DNA of 64,000 nt from Solirubrobacteraceae bacterium (GCA_030447275.1 JAUJPF010000005.1:106481-170480), one strand, 5' to 3'; positions 36,072-45,516 are shown, counted from the stretch's first letter. The notes: generated by a model not told the origin, from the letters alone. Numbers and translations: made by a program.

Positions 36072-36551
36072 CTACCGGCCGGCGTCCCGGAGCTGGCGGT
36101 CCATGTCGCGCTTCATCTCGCGCGTCTTGATCGTCTCGCGCTTGTCGAAGCGGTCCTTGCCGCGTGCGAGCGCCAGCTCGACCTTCGCGCGGCCGTCGGA
36201 GAAGTAGATCCGCGTCGGCACGAGCGTCCACCCCTTCTCGGCGATCCGCCCGACGATCCGGTCGATCTCGCGGCGGTGCAGCAGGAGCTTGCGGTCGCGC
36301 TCGGGCGGGTGGTTCTCGCGCGACGCCGGCTGATACGGCGGGATGTGGAGGTTGTGCAGCCACACCTCGCCGTCGGTGATCGTGGCGTAGGAGTCCTTCA
36401 TCGTCGCGCCGCCGTCGCGCAGCGCCTTGACCTCGGTGCCGCGCAGCACCATGCCCGCCTCGAGCCGGTCGAGCAGCTCGTACCGGTACGACGCCTGCCG
36501 GTTCGACGCGACGTCGCCCGCCCCGATCTTCCGCTTCCCACCCTTGGCCAC
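36072..36551 (-). CDS. smpB: SsrA-binding protein SmpB
   Basis: 159 residues, normal for SmpB. Motifs: NRQASYRYELLDRLEAGMVL, GTEVKALRDGG, MKDSYATITDGEVWLHNLHI, the Arg/Lys-rich REIDRIVGRIAEKGWTLVPT, and the C-terminal DKRETIKTREMKRDMDRQL tail that inserts in the ribosomal mRNA channel. It works with the tmRNA at 33788-34150. GTG 36551 is 27 bp from the divergent tautomerase start. Confidence 0.96.
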   Translation of the reverse strand: MAKGGKRKIGAGDVASNRQASYRYELLDRLEAGMVLRGTEVKALRDGGATMKDSYATITDGEVWLHNLHIPPYQPASRENHPPERDRKLLLHRREIDRIVGRIAEKGWTLVPTRIYFSDGRAKVELALARGKDRFDKRETIKTREMKRDMDRQLRDAGR

Positions 36552-36578
36552 CGGGTCAATCTAGGGGATGCTTCGCCC

Positions 36579-37028
36579 ATGCCCATCTTCGAGATCACGT
36601 ATCCGCAGGGCGCGCTCGAGCCCGACGTCCGCGCGCAGCTCGTCGACGACCTGACGACGACGCTGCTGCGCGCCGAGCGCGCGCCCGACACGCAGTTCTT
36701 CCGCGACGTCACGTGGGGCTACGTCCACGAGCTGGCGGGCGATCTCGTCCTCGCGGCCGGGCGCCCCGTCGCGAAGCCGACGTTCAAGCTCGACGTGACG
36801 ACGCCGGAGGGCGCGCTGTCGGACCGCCGCCGCGAGGAGTTCGTCGTCGAGGCGACGCGCCTCGTGCGCGAGGCGGCCGGCATCCCCGAGGACGAGGCGC
36901 TGCGCGTGTTCGTCCTCATGCACGAGGTCGCCGAGGGGAGCTGGGGCGCGGCCGGCGGGATCGTCCGCTTCCAGGCGCTGCGCGAGATGGCGAAGGCCCA
37001 GCGCGAGGAGGCCGCGCCGGCGGGCTAG
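36579..37028 (+). CDS. Tautomerase family protein
   Basis: 149 residues starting MPIFEITYPQGAL, so that Pro would become the N-terminal catalytic residue after Met removal, as in the 4-oxalocrotonate tautomerase/MIF superfamily. A second beta-alpha-beta unit follows (FKLDVTTPEGALSDRRREEF ... DEALRVFVLMHEVAEGSWG). The long form suggests a fused two-unit chain. Substrate unknown. It is inserted on the opposite strand between rnr and smpB. Confidence 0.78.
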   Translation: MPIFEITYPQGALEPDVRAQLVDDLTTTLLRAERAPDTQFFRDVTWGYVHELAGDLVLAAGRPVAKPTFKLDVTTPEGALSDRRREEFVVEATRLVREAAGIPEDEALRVFVLMHEVAEGSWGAAGGIVRFQALREMAKAQREEAAPAG

Positions 37029-37030
37029 AG

Positions 37031-38728
37031 CTAGACAGCGGGTGCCGGGTGCAGGTCGACGCGGCCGCGCGGCGCGTCGATCTGGCCCACCGCCACGCGC
37101 ACCGGGTCGCCGATCCGGATCTTCCCGCCCTCGCGCGTGCCGTGGAGGATCGTCGCCTCCTCGTTGAGCTCCCACCAGTCGCCGCGCAGGCGCCGCACGG
37201 GCAGCAGGCCCTCGAACCCGTCGCCGAACGCGACGAACGCGCCGGCGCCGATGACGCCGACGACCTCGCCGTCGAACTCGCGCTCCCAGCCGCCGTCGAA
37301 CAGCGCGCGCTCGAGGACGAAGCACCGCGCGACGTCGTCGGCGTCGCGCTCGACCTTCATCGCCTCGCGCTCGCGCGCGCTCGTCCACTCGCCGGCGTCG
37401 ACGAGGCCGGCGCGGTCGGGCGCCTCCTCCCCCGCCCCGACCGCGTGCAGCAGCGAGCGGTGGCAGACGATGTCGGGGTAGCGGCGGATGGGCGAGGTGA
37501 AGTGGCAGTAGCGCGCCGACGCGAGCCCCGCGTGCCCGGCGTTCTTGGGCGAGTAGTACGCGGCCTTCAGCGTGCGCAGGACGAGCGACGTCAGGCCCTG
37601 GCGCCCGCGCCCGGTCGCGCGGACGTGCCTGTCGACGGCATGGGAGATCTCGCTCATGACGTCGGCCGCCTGCGACGGCGACATGTGCTCGGGCACCGGC
37701 GGCGTCGGGACCTCGAGCGAGGCGAGCTGGCCGGCGAGGCGCAGGACGCGGTCGGGGTCGGGCCGCTCGTGCACCCGGTAGAGCGCGGGCAGCGAGCGGT
37801 CCTCGAGCACGGCGGCGACCGCCTCGTTGGCCGCGATCATCAGGTGCTCGATCAGGCGGTGCGACTCCGTCTGCTGGACCGGCATCACGTGCTCGACGTG
37901 GCCGCGCGAGTCGAAGCGGAACTCCGGCTCGGCCGCGTCCAAGGCCAGCGCCCGCGCCTCGCGCGACGAGCCGAGCGCCGACGCGGCCCGCCGCGCGGCG
38001 GCGAGCGGCTCGGCCCACGGCGCCGCCGCGCGCTCGCGCCCGCCGAAGATCCGGTCGACGCGGTCGTAGTCGAGCCGCTCGTCGGAGCGGATCAGCGAGC
38101 GGTAGAACGCGGTCTTCACGACCTTCGGCCCGCGGACCTCCATCTCGACCGTCACCGCCACGCGGTCGGCGAACGGGACGAGCGAGCACTTCTCGTTGGA
38201 GAGCGCCTCGGGGAGCATCGGCTCGACCGCGCCCGGGACGTAGACCGAGGTGGCGCGGCGCGCGGCCTCCTTGTCGACCCGGGACCCGGGCGGCACGTAC
38301 GCGGTGACGTCGGCGACGTGGACCCACACCCGCCACGCGCCGTCGCCGAGCTGCTCGGCGGAGATCGCGTCGTCGAAGTCCTTGGCCTGCGCCGGGTCGA
38401 TCGTGAACGTCACGAGGTCGCGCAGGTCGCGGCGGGGCACGTCGGCGCTCGGCTCGGCCTCGCGCGCGCGCCGCTCGACGTCGGGGTCGAAGCGCCGCCG
38501 CAGCCCGCGTTCGAGCATGAGCGCCTCGATCACGTCGCGCGCGACGTCGGCGCGGCCGATGAGCCGCACGACCTTCGCCTGTCCGCGGCCCGTGCCGGTG
38601 GTGCGAAGCAGCGCGAGCGCACCCTCCTTCAGCCGCTTGTCGCGCTCGACGACGACCCGGCGCCCGCGCTCGAAGAACGGCTCGCCGGTCCAGAATCGGC
38701 CGCGCCGCTCGAGCTGGGCGACGATCAC
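37031..38728 (-). CDS. rnr: Ribonuclease R / RNB family exoribonuclease
   Basis: 565 residues. The catalytic core has TFTIDPAQAKDFDDAIS with the Mg-binding Asp cluster, VADVTAYVPPGSRVDKEA, LPEALSNEKCSLVP, YSPKNAGHAGLASARYCHFT and SPIRRYPDIVCHRSLLHAVG. An S1 domain follows at the C-terminus (VVGVIGAGAFVAFGDGFEGL). It degrades structured RNA 3' to 5' and acts with tmRNA/SmpB on non-stop mRNAs. It is shorter than E. coli RNase R because the N-terminal cold-shock/HTH part is reduced. Coupled to the S41 protease by GTGA. Confidence 0.92.
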   Translation of the reverse strand: MIVAQLERRGRFWTGEPFFERGRRVVVERDKRLKEGALALLRTTGTGRGQAKVVRLIGRADVARDVIEALMLERGLRRRFDPDVERRAREAEPSADVPRRDLRDLVTFTIDPAQAKDFDDAISAEQLGDGAWRVWVHVADVTAYVPPGSRVDKEAARRATSVYVPGAVEPMLPEALSNEKCSLVPFADRVAVTVEMEVRGPKVVKTAFYRSLIRSDERLDYDRVDRIFGGRERAAAPWAEPLAAARRAASALGSSREARALALDAAEPEFRFDSRGHVEHVMPVQQTESHRLIEHLMIAANEAVAAVLEDRSLPALYRVHERPDPDRVLRLAGQLASLEVPTPPVPEHMSPSQAADVMSEISHAVDRHVRATGRGRQGLTSLVLRTLKAAYYSPKNAGHAGLASARYCHFTSPIRRYPDIVCHRSLLHAVGAGEEAPDRAGLVDAGEWTSAREREAMKVERDADDVARCFVLERALFDGGWEREFDGEVVGVIGAGAFVAFGDGFEGLLPVRRLRGDWWELNEEATILHGTREGGKIRIGDPVRVAVGQIDAPRGRVDLHPAPAV

Positions 38729-39897
38729 GCGCCCAGCACGGCGAACGCGCGCTCGAGCGCCTCGTCGCGGCGCTGTGTCTTCGCGTCGTCGGAGACCTCG
38801 ACGTCGGGCCTGAGGCCCGCGCCGCGCGCCGTCCCCTTGCCGCCGAGGTTGCGCCCGCTCGGCAGGAAGTACTGGCCGACGGTGATGTCGAGCGCGCCCC
38901 CGTTGTCGAGCGGAATGACCGACTGGAAGACGCCCTTGCCGAACGTCCGGGTGCCGACGAGCTTCGCCCGGTCGCGGTCCTGGAGCGCGCCGGCGACGAT
39001 CTCGGACGCCGACGCCGTGTCGCGGTCGACGAGCACGACGACCGGCGTCTTCCGCACGACCGGGTCGCCGGTCGCGCGGTAGACCTGCTCGGCGACGGAG
39101 CGCCCGCGCGTGGTGACGATCTCGCCCTCGCCGAGGAACGCGCTCGCGACGAGCCGCGCCTCGGTGACCAGGCCGCCGCCGTTGGCGCGCAGGTCGAAGA
39201 CGATGCCGGCGACCTTGTCCTTCTCGGCCGCGCGCAGCGCCTTGTAGAGCTCGGCGTGCGCGCCGCTCGAGAACGTGCTGAGCCGGACGTGCGCGTAGCG
39301 CTGGCCGTCGACCGTCCGGCGCTTGCTCGCCACCACGGGGATCGAGATCTGCGCGCGCTCGACCCGCTTGCGCAGCTCCTTACGACCGCGGCGGACCGTG
39401 AGCGTGACCGCCGTCCCCCTCGGTCCCTTGATCAGCCCGGTGGCGGCGTCCTGCGACTTGCCGGCCAGCCGCTGGCCGTCGGCGGCGACGATGACGTCGC
39501 CCTTGCGCAGACCGGCCTTCCGCGCCGGCGACTTCGCGTACACGGTGCCGATCCGCAGGCCGTCCTTCGCCGGGCTGACGGTGACGCCGATCCCGGAGAA
39601 CCGCGCGTTCGTCTGGTCGCGGAAGCTGCGGTAGTCCTTCGCGTCGAGGTACTTCGAGAAGCGGTCGTCGAGGCCGCGCACCGCGCCGCGGATCGCGTCG
39701 TCGGCGAGCTCCGGCCCGGTGACCTCGCGGTAGAAATCGTCCTCCACGCGCGCGAGCGCGTCGTTGACCGTCGCGACCTCGTCGTCGGTGACGAGGTCCT
39801 GGAGGCCGTCCGGGAGCACGTTGCTGTGGCCGCCGAGCCACATGCCCGCGAACAGGACGACGACGACGGCGACGAGAGCAGCGGCGAGCCTTGGCAC
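38725..39897 (-). CDS. C-terminal processing peptidase (S41)
   Basis: 390 residues. An N-terminal signal anchor (AAALVAVVVVLFAGMWLGG) is followed by a PDZ domain (GIGVTVSPAKDGLRIGTVYA then SPARKAGLRKGDVIVA) and the S41 core. The catalytic Ser is in DRDTASASEIVAGALQD and the Lys in TFGKGVFQSV. Family role: removal of C-terminal segments from exported proteins or regulation of wall hydrolases. Placement directly after ftsX suggests a link with the FtsEX wall-hydrolase system (inference). Confidence 0.92.
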   Translation of the reverse strand: MPRLAAALVAVVVVLFAGMWLGGHSNVLPDGLQDLVTDDEVATVNDALARVEDDFYREVTGPELADDAIRGAVRGLDDRFSKYLDAKDYRSFRDQTNARFSGIGVTVSPAKDGLRIGTVYAKSPARKAGLRKGDVIVAADGQRLAGKSQDAATGLIKGPRGTAVTLTVRRGRKELRKRVERAQISIPVVASKRRTVDGQRYAHVRLSTFSSGAHAELYKALRAAEKDKVAGIVFDLRANGGGLVTEARLVASAFLGEGEIVTTRGRSVAEQVYRATGDPVVRKTPVVVLVDRDTASASEIVAGALQDRDRAKLVGTRTFGKGVFQSVIPLDNGGALDITVGQYFLPSGRNLGGKGTARGAGLRPDVEVSDDAKTQRRDEALERAFAVLGA

Positions 39898-39921
39898 GGC
39901 CCGGAAGGGTAGGCCGCGCGA

Positions 39922-40794
39922 CTAAACGCGCAGGAAACGGCGCAGCGACAGCCCCGACCCCGCCGCGGCGACGCCGACGGCGGCCGCGAGCAGCATGAAG
40001 CCGAGCAGGCGGAAGTCGATCGTGTCCGGTGCGGCGATGAGCGAGAAGTCCGCCGCCAGCGGGTCGATCAGCGCGACCTTGCCGACGAGCAGGAGCAGCA
40101 CCGCGAGCACGCCGCCCATCGCGCCGAGGATCACGCCCTCGATCACGAACGGCCAGCGGATGAACCAGTTCGTCGCGCCGACGAGCCGCATCACCTCGAC
40201 CTCGCGGCGGCGGGCGAAGAGCGAGAGCCGGATCGTGTTCCCGACGAGCAGGATCGACGCGATGATCAAGAGGCCGGTGAGGACCGCGGTCGTGAGCTTC
40301 ACGACGCGCGTGGCCGAGAGGATCTTGTCCGTGTCGTCGCGCCGGTTCTTGACCTCCGAGATCGCGGGATCGCCGGCGCTCACGAGCGCGTCGCGCAGCG
40401 CGTTGATGTTCTGCGGGCGGTCGGGCGTGATCCGGAACGTGTCGGGCAGCGGGTTCGAGCCCAGCAGCTGGTACGCCTCGGGGTTGCGCTTCTTCTCGGC
40501 GGCGTACGCCTCCTCCTTGGAGACGTACTGCACGTTGCCGACGTAGGGCGTGTCCTCGTTGAGCGTGCGGCGGACGCGCTCGACGTCCTGGTCGGCGACC
40601 TTCGTCGAGAGATACACGTCGACCATCACGCGCGAGCGGACCTCGTTGGCCGCGCCGGTCGTGGCCTGCACGATCGGGATGAACACGCCGAGGACGAGCA
40701 CCGTGACGAGCACCGACGCCATCGCCGCGAAGCTCGGCACCGCGTTGCGGCTGACCGACCGCATCGCCTCCTTGAGGAAGAAGCCCGGCCTCAA
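39922..40794 (-). CDS. ftsX: Cell division protein FtsX
   Basis: 290 residues from TTG 40794, which overlaps the ftsE stop as TTGA. Four membrane spans are visible, the first being MASVLVTVLVLGVFIPIV. The large extracytoplasmic loop contains VQYVSKEEAYAAEKKRNPEA, and RREVEVMRLVGATNWFIRWP precedes the last spans, a conserved FtsX feature. With FtsE it transmits ATP-driven changes to peptidoglycan hydrolases at the septum. Confidence 0.94.
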   Translation of the reverse strand: MRPGFFLKEAMRSVSRNAVPSFAAMASVLVTVLVLGVFIPIVQATTGAANEVRSRVMVDVYLSTKVADQDVERVRRTLNEDTPYVGNVQYVSKEEAYAAEKKRNPEAYQLLGSNPLPDTFRITPDRPQNINALRDALVSAGDPAISEVKNRRDDTDKILSATRVVKLTTAVLTGLLIIASILLVGNTIRLSLFARRREVEVMRLVGATNWFIRWPFVIEGVILGAMGGVLAVLLLLVGKVALIDPLAADFSLIAAPDTIDFRLLGFMLLAAAVGVAAAGSGLSLRRFLRV

Positions 40795-41657
40795 CGCCAG
40801 AGACCCTCGGTCTCGGACGCCCACTCGTCGTTGAGCGACTGGCCGTGCGTGCCGTCGCCGCGCAGCATCGCGCCGAGCTCGTCGGTCGTCTGCGGCTGCT
40901 GGAGCCCGGCGGGGCGGTCGCTGACGATGACGCCCTTGTGCAACTCGATGACGCGCCGCTTCATCCGCTCGACCATGTGCAGGTCGTGCGTGGCGACGAC
41001 GACGGTCGTCCCCGTGCGGTTGATGCGGTAGAGCAGCTGCATGATCCCGATCGACGTCTCGGGGTCGAGGTTGCCGGTCGGCTCGTCGGCCAGCAGCAGC
41101 GGCGGGTGGTTGACGAACGCGCGCGCCACGGAGACGCGCTGCTGCTCGCCGCCCGAGAGCTGGTCGGGGAAGTTGTGCAGCTTCGTGGCCAGGCCGGTGA
41201 GGCGCAGGATGTCCGGCACCTTCGCGCGGATGTCCTTGCGCGAGTGGCCGGTCACCTGGAGCGCGTACGCGACGTTGTCGTAGACCGTTCGCGTCGGCAG
41301 CAGCTTGTAGTCCTGGAACACGACGCCGACGTTGCGCCGGTAGTACGGCACCTTCTTCGGCGGCATCTCGGTCAGCTCGCGCCCGGCGACCTGGATCGAC
41401 CCGCTCGTCGGTTCGATCTCCTTGAGCAGCAGGCGCATGATCGTCGACTTGCCGGAGCCGCTGTGGCCCACGACGAAGACGAACTCGCCGCGCGGGATCG
41501 AGAGGGTCGCGCCGTTCAGGCCGACGTCCCCGCCCTCATACGTCTTGACGACGTTGCGGAGCTGGATGACGGCGGGCGCGCGCGACGCGGGCGCGGGCTG
41601 CGCGGCGCCGGGCGTGGCGGTCTGGGACGTGCGGGTTCGGGGCGTGGTGGTCGCCAT
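40791..41657 (-). CDS. ftsE: Cell division ATP-binding protein FtsE
   Basis: 288 residues from ATG 41657. A 30-residue polar N-terminal extension (Thr/Pro/Ala rich) precedes the ATPase core. Motifs: Walker [33 protein letters not shown], signature [14 protein letters not shown], Walker [13 protein letters not shown], and [19 protein letters not shown]. The C-terminal tail after [10 protein letters not shown] is longer than in E. coli FtsE. It heads the ftsE-ftsX-S41-rnr operon. Confidence 0.95.
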   Translation of the reverse strand: MATTTPRTRTSQTATPGAAQPAPASRAPAVIQLRNVVKTYEGGDVGLNGATLSIPRGEFVFVVGHSGSGKSTIMRLLLKEIEPTSGSIQVAGRELTEMPPKKVPYYRRNVGVVFQDYKLLPTRTVYDNVAYALQVTGHSRKDIRAKVPDILRLTGLATKLHNFPDQLSGGEQQRVSVARAFVNHPPLLLADEPTGNLDPETSIGIMQLLYRINRTGTTVVVATHDLHMVERMKRRVIELHKGVIVSDRPAGLQQPQTTDELGAMLRGDGTHGQSLNDEWASETEGLWR

Positions 41658-41762
41658 GCGGGCCGGGAGGCTAGACGGCACATCCCGAGAATCCCCTGCG
41701 TGCAAGCGAATTTGCACCGCCGCCGCTCCGCGGGCGGAGCGGGGCGTCATAACCTGGGTGCC

Positions 41763-43019
41763 GTGACCGTGATCGACTCCTCCACCCTCGCCAACGGACT
41801 GCCCCTCTACCGCGTCGGCCTCGAGGGCACGCGGGCGGTGACCGTGCTCGTCGCCTTCGACGCCGGCGCGCGCACCGAGCGTCCCGAGGAGAACGGGATG
41901 GCCCACTTCCTCGAGCACCTGGTCTTCAAGGGCGGCGAGAAGTACGACGACTACCGCAAGGTCAACGAGACGGCCGAGCGGATGGGCGGCTCGCTCAACG
42001 CCTACACGAGCCACGACCTCGTCGCGTTCCACATCACCGTGCGCGCGGAGGCGGCGCTCGAGGCGATCGACCTGCTCACCGACTTCGCCGGCCGGCCGAA
42101 GATCGACGCCGCCGAGCTCGACCGCGAGCGCGGCGTCGTCATCCAGGAGATCCAGCGGTACAAGGACCAGCCGGCGTCGGTCGCCGAGGACCTCATCGAC
42201 CGCGCGGCGTTCGGCGACCACCCGCTCGGGCGCACCGTCCTCGGGCCCGAGGAGCACCTGCGCACGTTCAGCCGCGAGGCGATCGTCGGCTTCCGCGAGC
42301 GGCGCTGGGCCGGCGCCCGCGGCGGCGCATTCGTCGTCGGCAACCTCGACAGCGTTCCGGACACTGCGCACGTCGCGCACCTCTTCGGGCGCTTCCCCAC
42401 GCTGCCCGAGCCGGAGACGTTCCCGCCCGCCCCCGAGCAGATCGAGGCGAACGTGCTCGTCGAGGAGCGCGACACCAACCAGTCGCACCTCCGGATGCTC
42501 TACCGGCCGGTCGTCGACGTGCGCGACCCTGCGCAGCGCGCGGCGCTCTCGATCTACTCGACGCTGCTCGGCGGCTCGATGGGCTCGCGGCTCTTCGACG
42601 AGATCCGCGAGCAGCGCGGCCTCTGCTACTCGGTGTGGGCCATCGACCACGCGTTCGCCGACCTGCCGGTGCTCGCGCTCGGCGCCGGCCTCGACTCGAC
42701 GAAGTGCAGCGAGGCGTTCGCGCGCATGCGCGAGATCGTCGGCGAACTGCGCGACGACGGGCCGACCGAGGAGGAGGTCGAGCGGGCGCGCGCGTACGCC
42801 GCCGGCCGCCGTGTCCTCGCCTTCGAGAACACGAACGCCGTCGCGCGCTACGCAGCCAACCAGGCGATCGTCTTCGGCGAGGACATCGACCCCGACGGCG
42901 CGATCGCCCGGCTCGACGCCGTCACGCACGACCAGGTGCGCGCGGTCGCGGCCGACGTCGCCGACCGCCTCGCGATCGCCGTCGTCGGGCCCCATACCGA
43001 GGACGAGTTCGCCGCCTGA
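41763..43019 (+). CDS. M16 family zinc peptidase
   Basis: 418 residues from GTG 41763. The inverted zinc motif HFLEHLVFKGGEK (HxxEH) near residue 53 is followed by the second Glu region ERGVVIQEIQRYKDQPASVA. The C-terminal half carries the usual RGLCYSVWAIDHAFADLPVL. It is the single-chain PqqL/YmxG-like processing peptidase common in Gram-positives. Divergent from ftsE (105-bp gap containing a CCGCTCCG/CGGAGCGG hairpin near 41730). Confidence 0.92.
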   Translation: MTVIDSSTLANGLPLYRVGLEGTRAVTVLVAFDAGARTERPEENGMAHFLEHLVFKGGEKYDDYRKVNETAERMGGSLNAYTSHDLVAFHITVRAEAALEAIDLLTDFAGRPKIDAAELDRERGVVIQEIQRYKDQPASVAEDLIDRAAFGDHPLGRTVLGPEEHLRTFSREAIVGFRERRWAGARGGAFVVGNLDSVPDTAHVAHLFGRFPTLPEPETFPPAPEQIEANVLVEERDTNQSHLRMLYRPVVDVRDPAQRAALSIYSTLLGGSMGSRLFDEIREQRGLCYSVWAIDHAFADLPVLALGAGLDSTKCSEAFARMREIVGELRDDGPTEEEVERARAYAAGRRVLAFENTNAVARYAANQAIVFGEDIDPDGAIARLDAVTHDQVRAVAADVADRLAIAVVGPHTEDEFAA

Positions 43020-43021
43020 CG

Positions 43022-43072
43022 CACCGAGCGTCGAGTTTGTCGTCGTAGGGGGTACTAAGTCGACGCTCGGTG
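43022..43072. repeat. 51-bp palindromic repeat, copy 1
   Basis: Perfect 13-bp arms CACCGAGCGTCGA and TCGACGCTCGGTG flank a 25-nt centre beginning GTTTGTC and ending AAG. It lies at the convergent junction of the M16 and DUF1707 genes. The DUF1707 stop codon (43055-43057) is inside the centre. The same 51-bp architecture recurs at 47643-47693. Confidence 0.9.
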
Positions 43073-43513
43073 GGCGCGGCGCGAGCTTGAGCCCACCGCG
43101 CTCGCGTGCAACGCGACCCCGATCCCCCAGCCGAGCATCGGCCAGACCGGCCAGAAGTAACCCGCGCCGGTGAGCGCCCAGATCGCCACGAGCAGCGCCA
43201 TCACCATCAGGTAGCTGCGCAGGTGCTCGCGGAAGTCCTGCCGGTCGGTGACCGGCCGGGGCCGGCGCGGCAGGTCGTCGACGAGCGGCGCCAGCTCCGC
43301 GCGGGTGCGCGCCGCGAGCGCGGCGGCGATCCGCTCGTCGAGCTCCTCGACCGTGAGCCGCCCCTCGCCGGCGTGGACCCGCAGGTCGGAGATGACGGCG
43401 TCGCGCTCGGCGTCGGACGCGCGCTTGTCGTCGGCGGGCGGGCGCGTCGGCTCCGTCGTCGGCGCCGCGGCGTGGTGTGAGTGCCGGTGCGCTTGGCGGT
43501 GATGACCGCACAT
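43055..43513 (-). CDS. DUF1707 and 2TM-domain membrane protein
   Basis: 152 residues. A His-rich N-terminus (MCGHHRQAHRHSHHAAAP) may bind metal. The DUF1707 segment (RASDAERDAVISDLRVHAGE then GRLTVEELDERIAAALAART) is the actinobacterial SHOCT-like motif. Two membrane spans follow (YLMVMALLVAIWALTGAGYF and PVWPMLGWGIGVALHASA). Function unknown; such proteins are often membrane-associated regulators. The last codons and the stop lie inside the 51-bp palindrome. Confidence 0.85.
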   Translation of the reverse strand: MCGHHRQAHRHSHHAAAPTTEPTRPPADDKRASDAERDAVISDLRVHAGEGRLTVEELDERIAAALAARTRAELAPLVDDLPRRPRPVTDRQDFREHLRSYLMVMALLVAIWALTGAGYFWPVWPMLGWGIGVALHASAVGSSSRRAHRAST

Positions 43514-43515
43514 GG

Positions 43516-44922
43516 TCAGTCCTCCCTGAGGTAATCGCCGTGGAAGTGGAACGGGATCGCGTGGGGCACCTCCGCCCGCGCGACCTCCTCGAGCGTCGTC
43601 GCGTCGAGCACGAGCAGGAACGAGGTGTCGCGCGGCGCGTCGAGCACGACCGAGAGCAGCACGCCGGAGTCGGGCTCGCCGTCGCTGACGAACACGGGCT
43701 CGCCGGGGTAGCAGCCGTCGTCGAACCACCAGCGCGGCTCGTCGCCACCGGTCACGTCGAGCTTGACGACCGAGTCGAGCCACGCGCCGCCGCGATCGCT
43801 CGCGCCCCACGCGTACCGGTAGTCGCGCCCGTTGCGGCGGCCGTAGTCGATCCGCCCCAGCTCGAAGACCGGCTCGGCCAGCGGCTCGATCGTGACGTCG
43901 CCGCCGTCGAGCGGCACGCGGTGGCGCCGCAGCGTCGCCGGCGGCAGCTCCGCCCCCGCCCGGATCCGGTCGAGGTAGAGCAGATCGATGACGCGCGGGT
44001 CGTCGTAGGTCGAGACGTCGAGCAGCAGCTCGCCATCGCGTTCGAACCCGTTGACGTGGTGGAAGGCGAACGTCGCCGGTCCCTGGACGCGGGCGCGGAC
44101 GCTGCCGTCGCGGCGGTCGATCACCGTGTAGCGCGTGCCGCGCTCCGGCGCCCAGCGGTAGTTCTCGATGAACGGCCGCCCGCTGAGCGCGAGCTTGATC
44201 GGGTTGGCGACCAGCGGCCACTCGGTCAGCACGGCGTAGCGCTCCGTGAGCCCGAAGCTGTGCATGTACGCCGGCCGGTCCGTCGGCACGTCGGCGACGA
44301 CGCGGAGCGCGCCGCCGGGGGCGACCGCGTAGAGCCGGTAGCGGTTGCGCGGCCCGAGGTGCGCGGCGTAGCTGAGCATCTCGCCGGTCTCGGCGTCGTG
44401 GTGGGGGTGCGCGATCGTGATCTGGCCGGGAACCCGCTCGGCCCAGTCGGTGACGCCGGCCGTCTCGAGCGTGTGGGCGTCGAACGCGACCGGCAGCGGC
44501 GTCTCGGTCAGCGCGAGCGTCTCGTCCCCCAGCCGGACGACATTGACCGAGCCGTTGTCAGTGAGCTTCGGCGAGAAGAGCGCCTGCGCGCGCGCGAAGA
44601 TCGAGCGGCACGGGTCGGTGGCGAACTCGGAGTAGCCGATCTCGTTGCGCTGCTCAGCGTGCTCGAAGGCCCTGCTGTGCAGGAACCGGTTGGAGTACGT
44701 CACGCGGCCGCCGTCGAACGCGAAGCGGTGCAGCATCGCCAGGCCGTCGAACCAGTGCGCGAGCGAGCGGTCGCCCACCTCGAAGCGCGCCGGGCCCGTC
44801 CGCACCAGCGAGCCGGTCAGCCACGCCGGCAGCTCGCCGTGGACCTCGAGACCTTCGCCCGCGACCTCGTCCTCCAGCGAGCGAAAGCCCACCGCGTGCT
44901 CGACCGTGTCGACTGTCAGCAT
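43516..44922 (-). CDS. Carotenoid oxygenase family protein
   Basis: 468 residues from ATG 44922, chosen because AGGGGAG precedes it; an upstream GTG at 44952 is possible. This is the seven-bladed RPE65/CCD family. The iron-binding His residues fall in TIAHPHHD, PAYMHSFGLTERYAVL, FAFHHVNGFERDG and IPFHFHGDYL at the C-terminus. Reaction: oxidative cleavage of carotenoids or stilbene-like compounds; the substrate is unknown. It is divergent from a PadR gene that is the likely repressor, and it ends 3 bp before the DUF1707 start. Confidence 0.9.
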   Translation of the reverse strand: MLTVDTVEHAVGFRSLEDEVAGEGLEVHGELPAWLTGSLVRTGPARFEVGDRSLAHWFDGLAMLHRFAFDGGRVTYSNRFLHSRAFEHAEQRNEIGYSEFATDPCRSIFARAQALFSPKLTDNGSVNVVRLGDETLALTETPLPVAFDAHTLETAGVTDWAERVPGQITIAHPHHDAETGEMLSYAAHLGPRNRYRLYAVAPGGALRVVADVPTDRPAYMHSFGLTERYAVLTEWPLVANPIKLALSGRPFIENYRWAPERGTRYTVIDRRDGSVRARVQGPATFAFHHVNGFERDGELLLDVSTYDDPRVIDLLYLDRIRAGAELPPATLRRHRVPLDGGDVTIEPLAEPVFELGRIDYGRRNGRDYRYAWGASDRGGAWLDSVVKLDVTGGDEPRWWFDDGCYPGEPVFVSDGEPDSGVLLSVVLDAPRDTSFLLVLDATTLEEVARAEVPHAIPFHFHGDYLRED

Positions 44923-44976
44923 CTCCACTCCCCTCGTGTCCATCCATACCATACCGTCTAGTCTGGATTGTCAAAC

Positions 44977-45480
44977 GTGAGTGTGCCGCGTCTCACAGCC
45001 GTGTCGTACATGGTGCTCGGGCTCGTCGCCAACGCCGGCGAGGCGACGCCGTACCAGCTCAAGCAGTTCGCGGCGCGCAGCGTCGGCAACTTCTGGACGA
45101 TCCAGCACGCGCAGCTCTACACCGAGTGCGAGCGGCTGGCCAAGGCGGGGCTGCTCGACGAGGAGCGCGAGGAGGGCGGCCGGCGGCGGCGCACCTACGC
45201 GCTCACCGGCGCGGGGCGGGAGGCCCTCGACGCCTGGCGCGCGACGCCGGCGACCGAGCTCGGGGAGCTGCGCAGCCCCGGCCTGCTCCAGCTCTTCTTC
45301 GGCGCCGAGCCCGGCCCGCTCGCCGCCGCCCAGGTCGAGTCCCACGCGGCGAAGCTCGCCGAGTACGAGGAGCTGCATGCGCAGGCGAAGGACTGGCTGC
45401 CCGACGGCCAGCGGCTCGCGCTCGAGGCCGGGATCGCCCACGAGCGCGAATGGCTGAAGTTCTGGGGCGCGCTCGCTTGA
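44977..45480 (+). CDS. PadR family transcriptional regulator
   Basis: 167 residues from GTG 44977 (a TTG at 44968 is also in frame). The winged helix is typical of PadR: AVSYMVLGLVANAGEATPYQ, WTIQHAQLYTECERLAKAGL and RRRRTYALTGAGREALDAW. A helical C-terminal dimerisation part follows. It is divergent from the carotenoid oxygenase; the 54-bp gap contains ATCCA...TGGAT half-sites that could be an operator. PadR proteins often sense phenolics or hydrophobic compounds. Confidence 0.88.
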   Translation: MSVPRLTAVSYMVLGLVANAGEATPYQLKQFAARSVGNFWTIQHAQLYTECERLAKAGLLDEEREEGGRRRRTYALTGAGREALDAWRATPATELGELRSPGLLQLFFGAEPGPLAAAQVESHAAKLAEYEELHAQAKDWLPDGQRLALEAGIAHEREWLKFWGALA

Positions 45481-45516
45481 CCGAGCCCGCCCCGCCCCGG
45501 CACAATCTCAGACCGC

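Noticed and set aside
43022..43072. Transposon end or integron attC site
   Set aside because: No transposase or integrase is near, no target duplication is visible, and the palindrome has fixed 13-bp arms without the attC layout.
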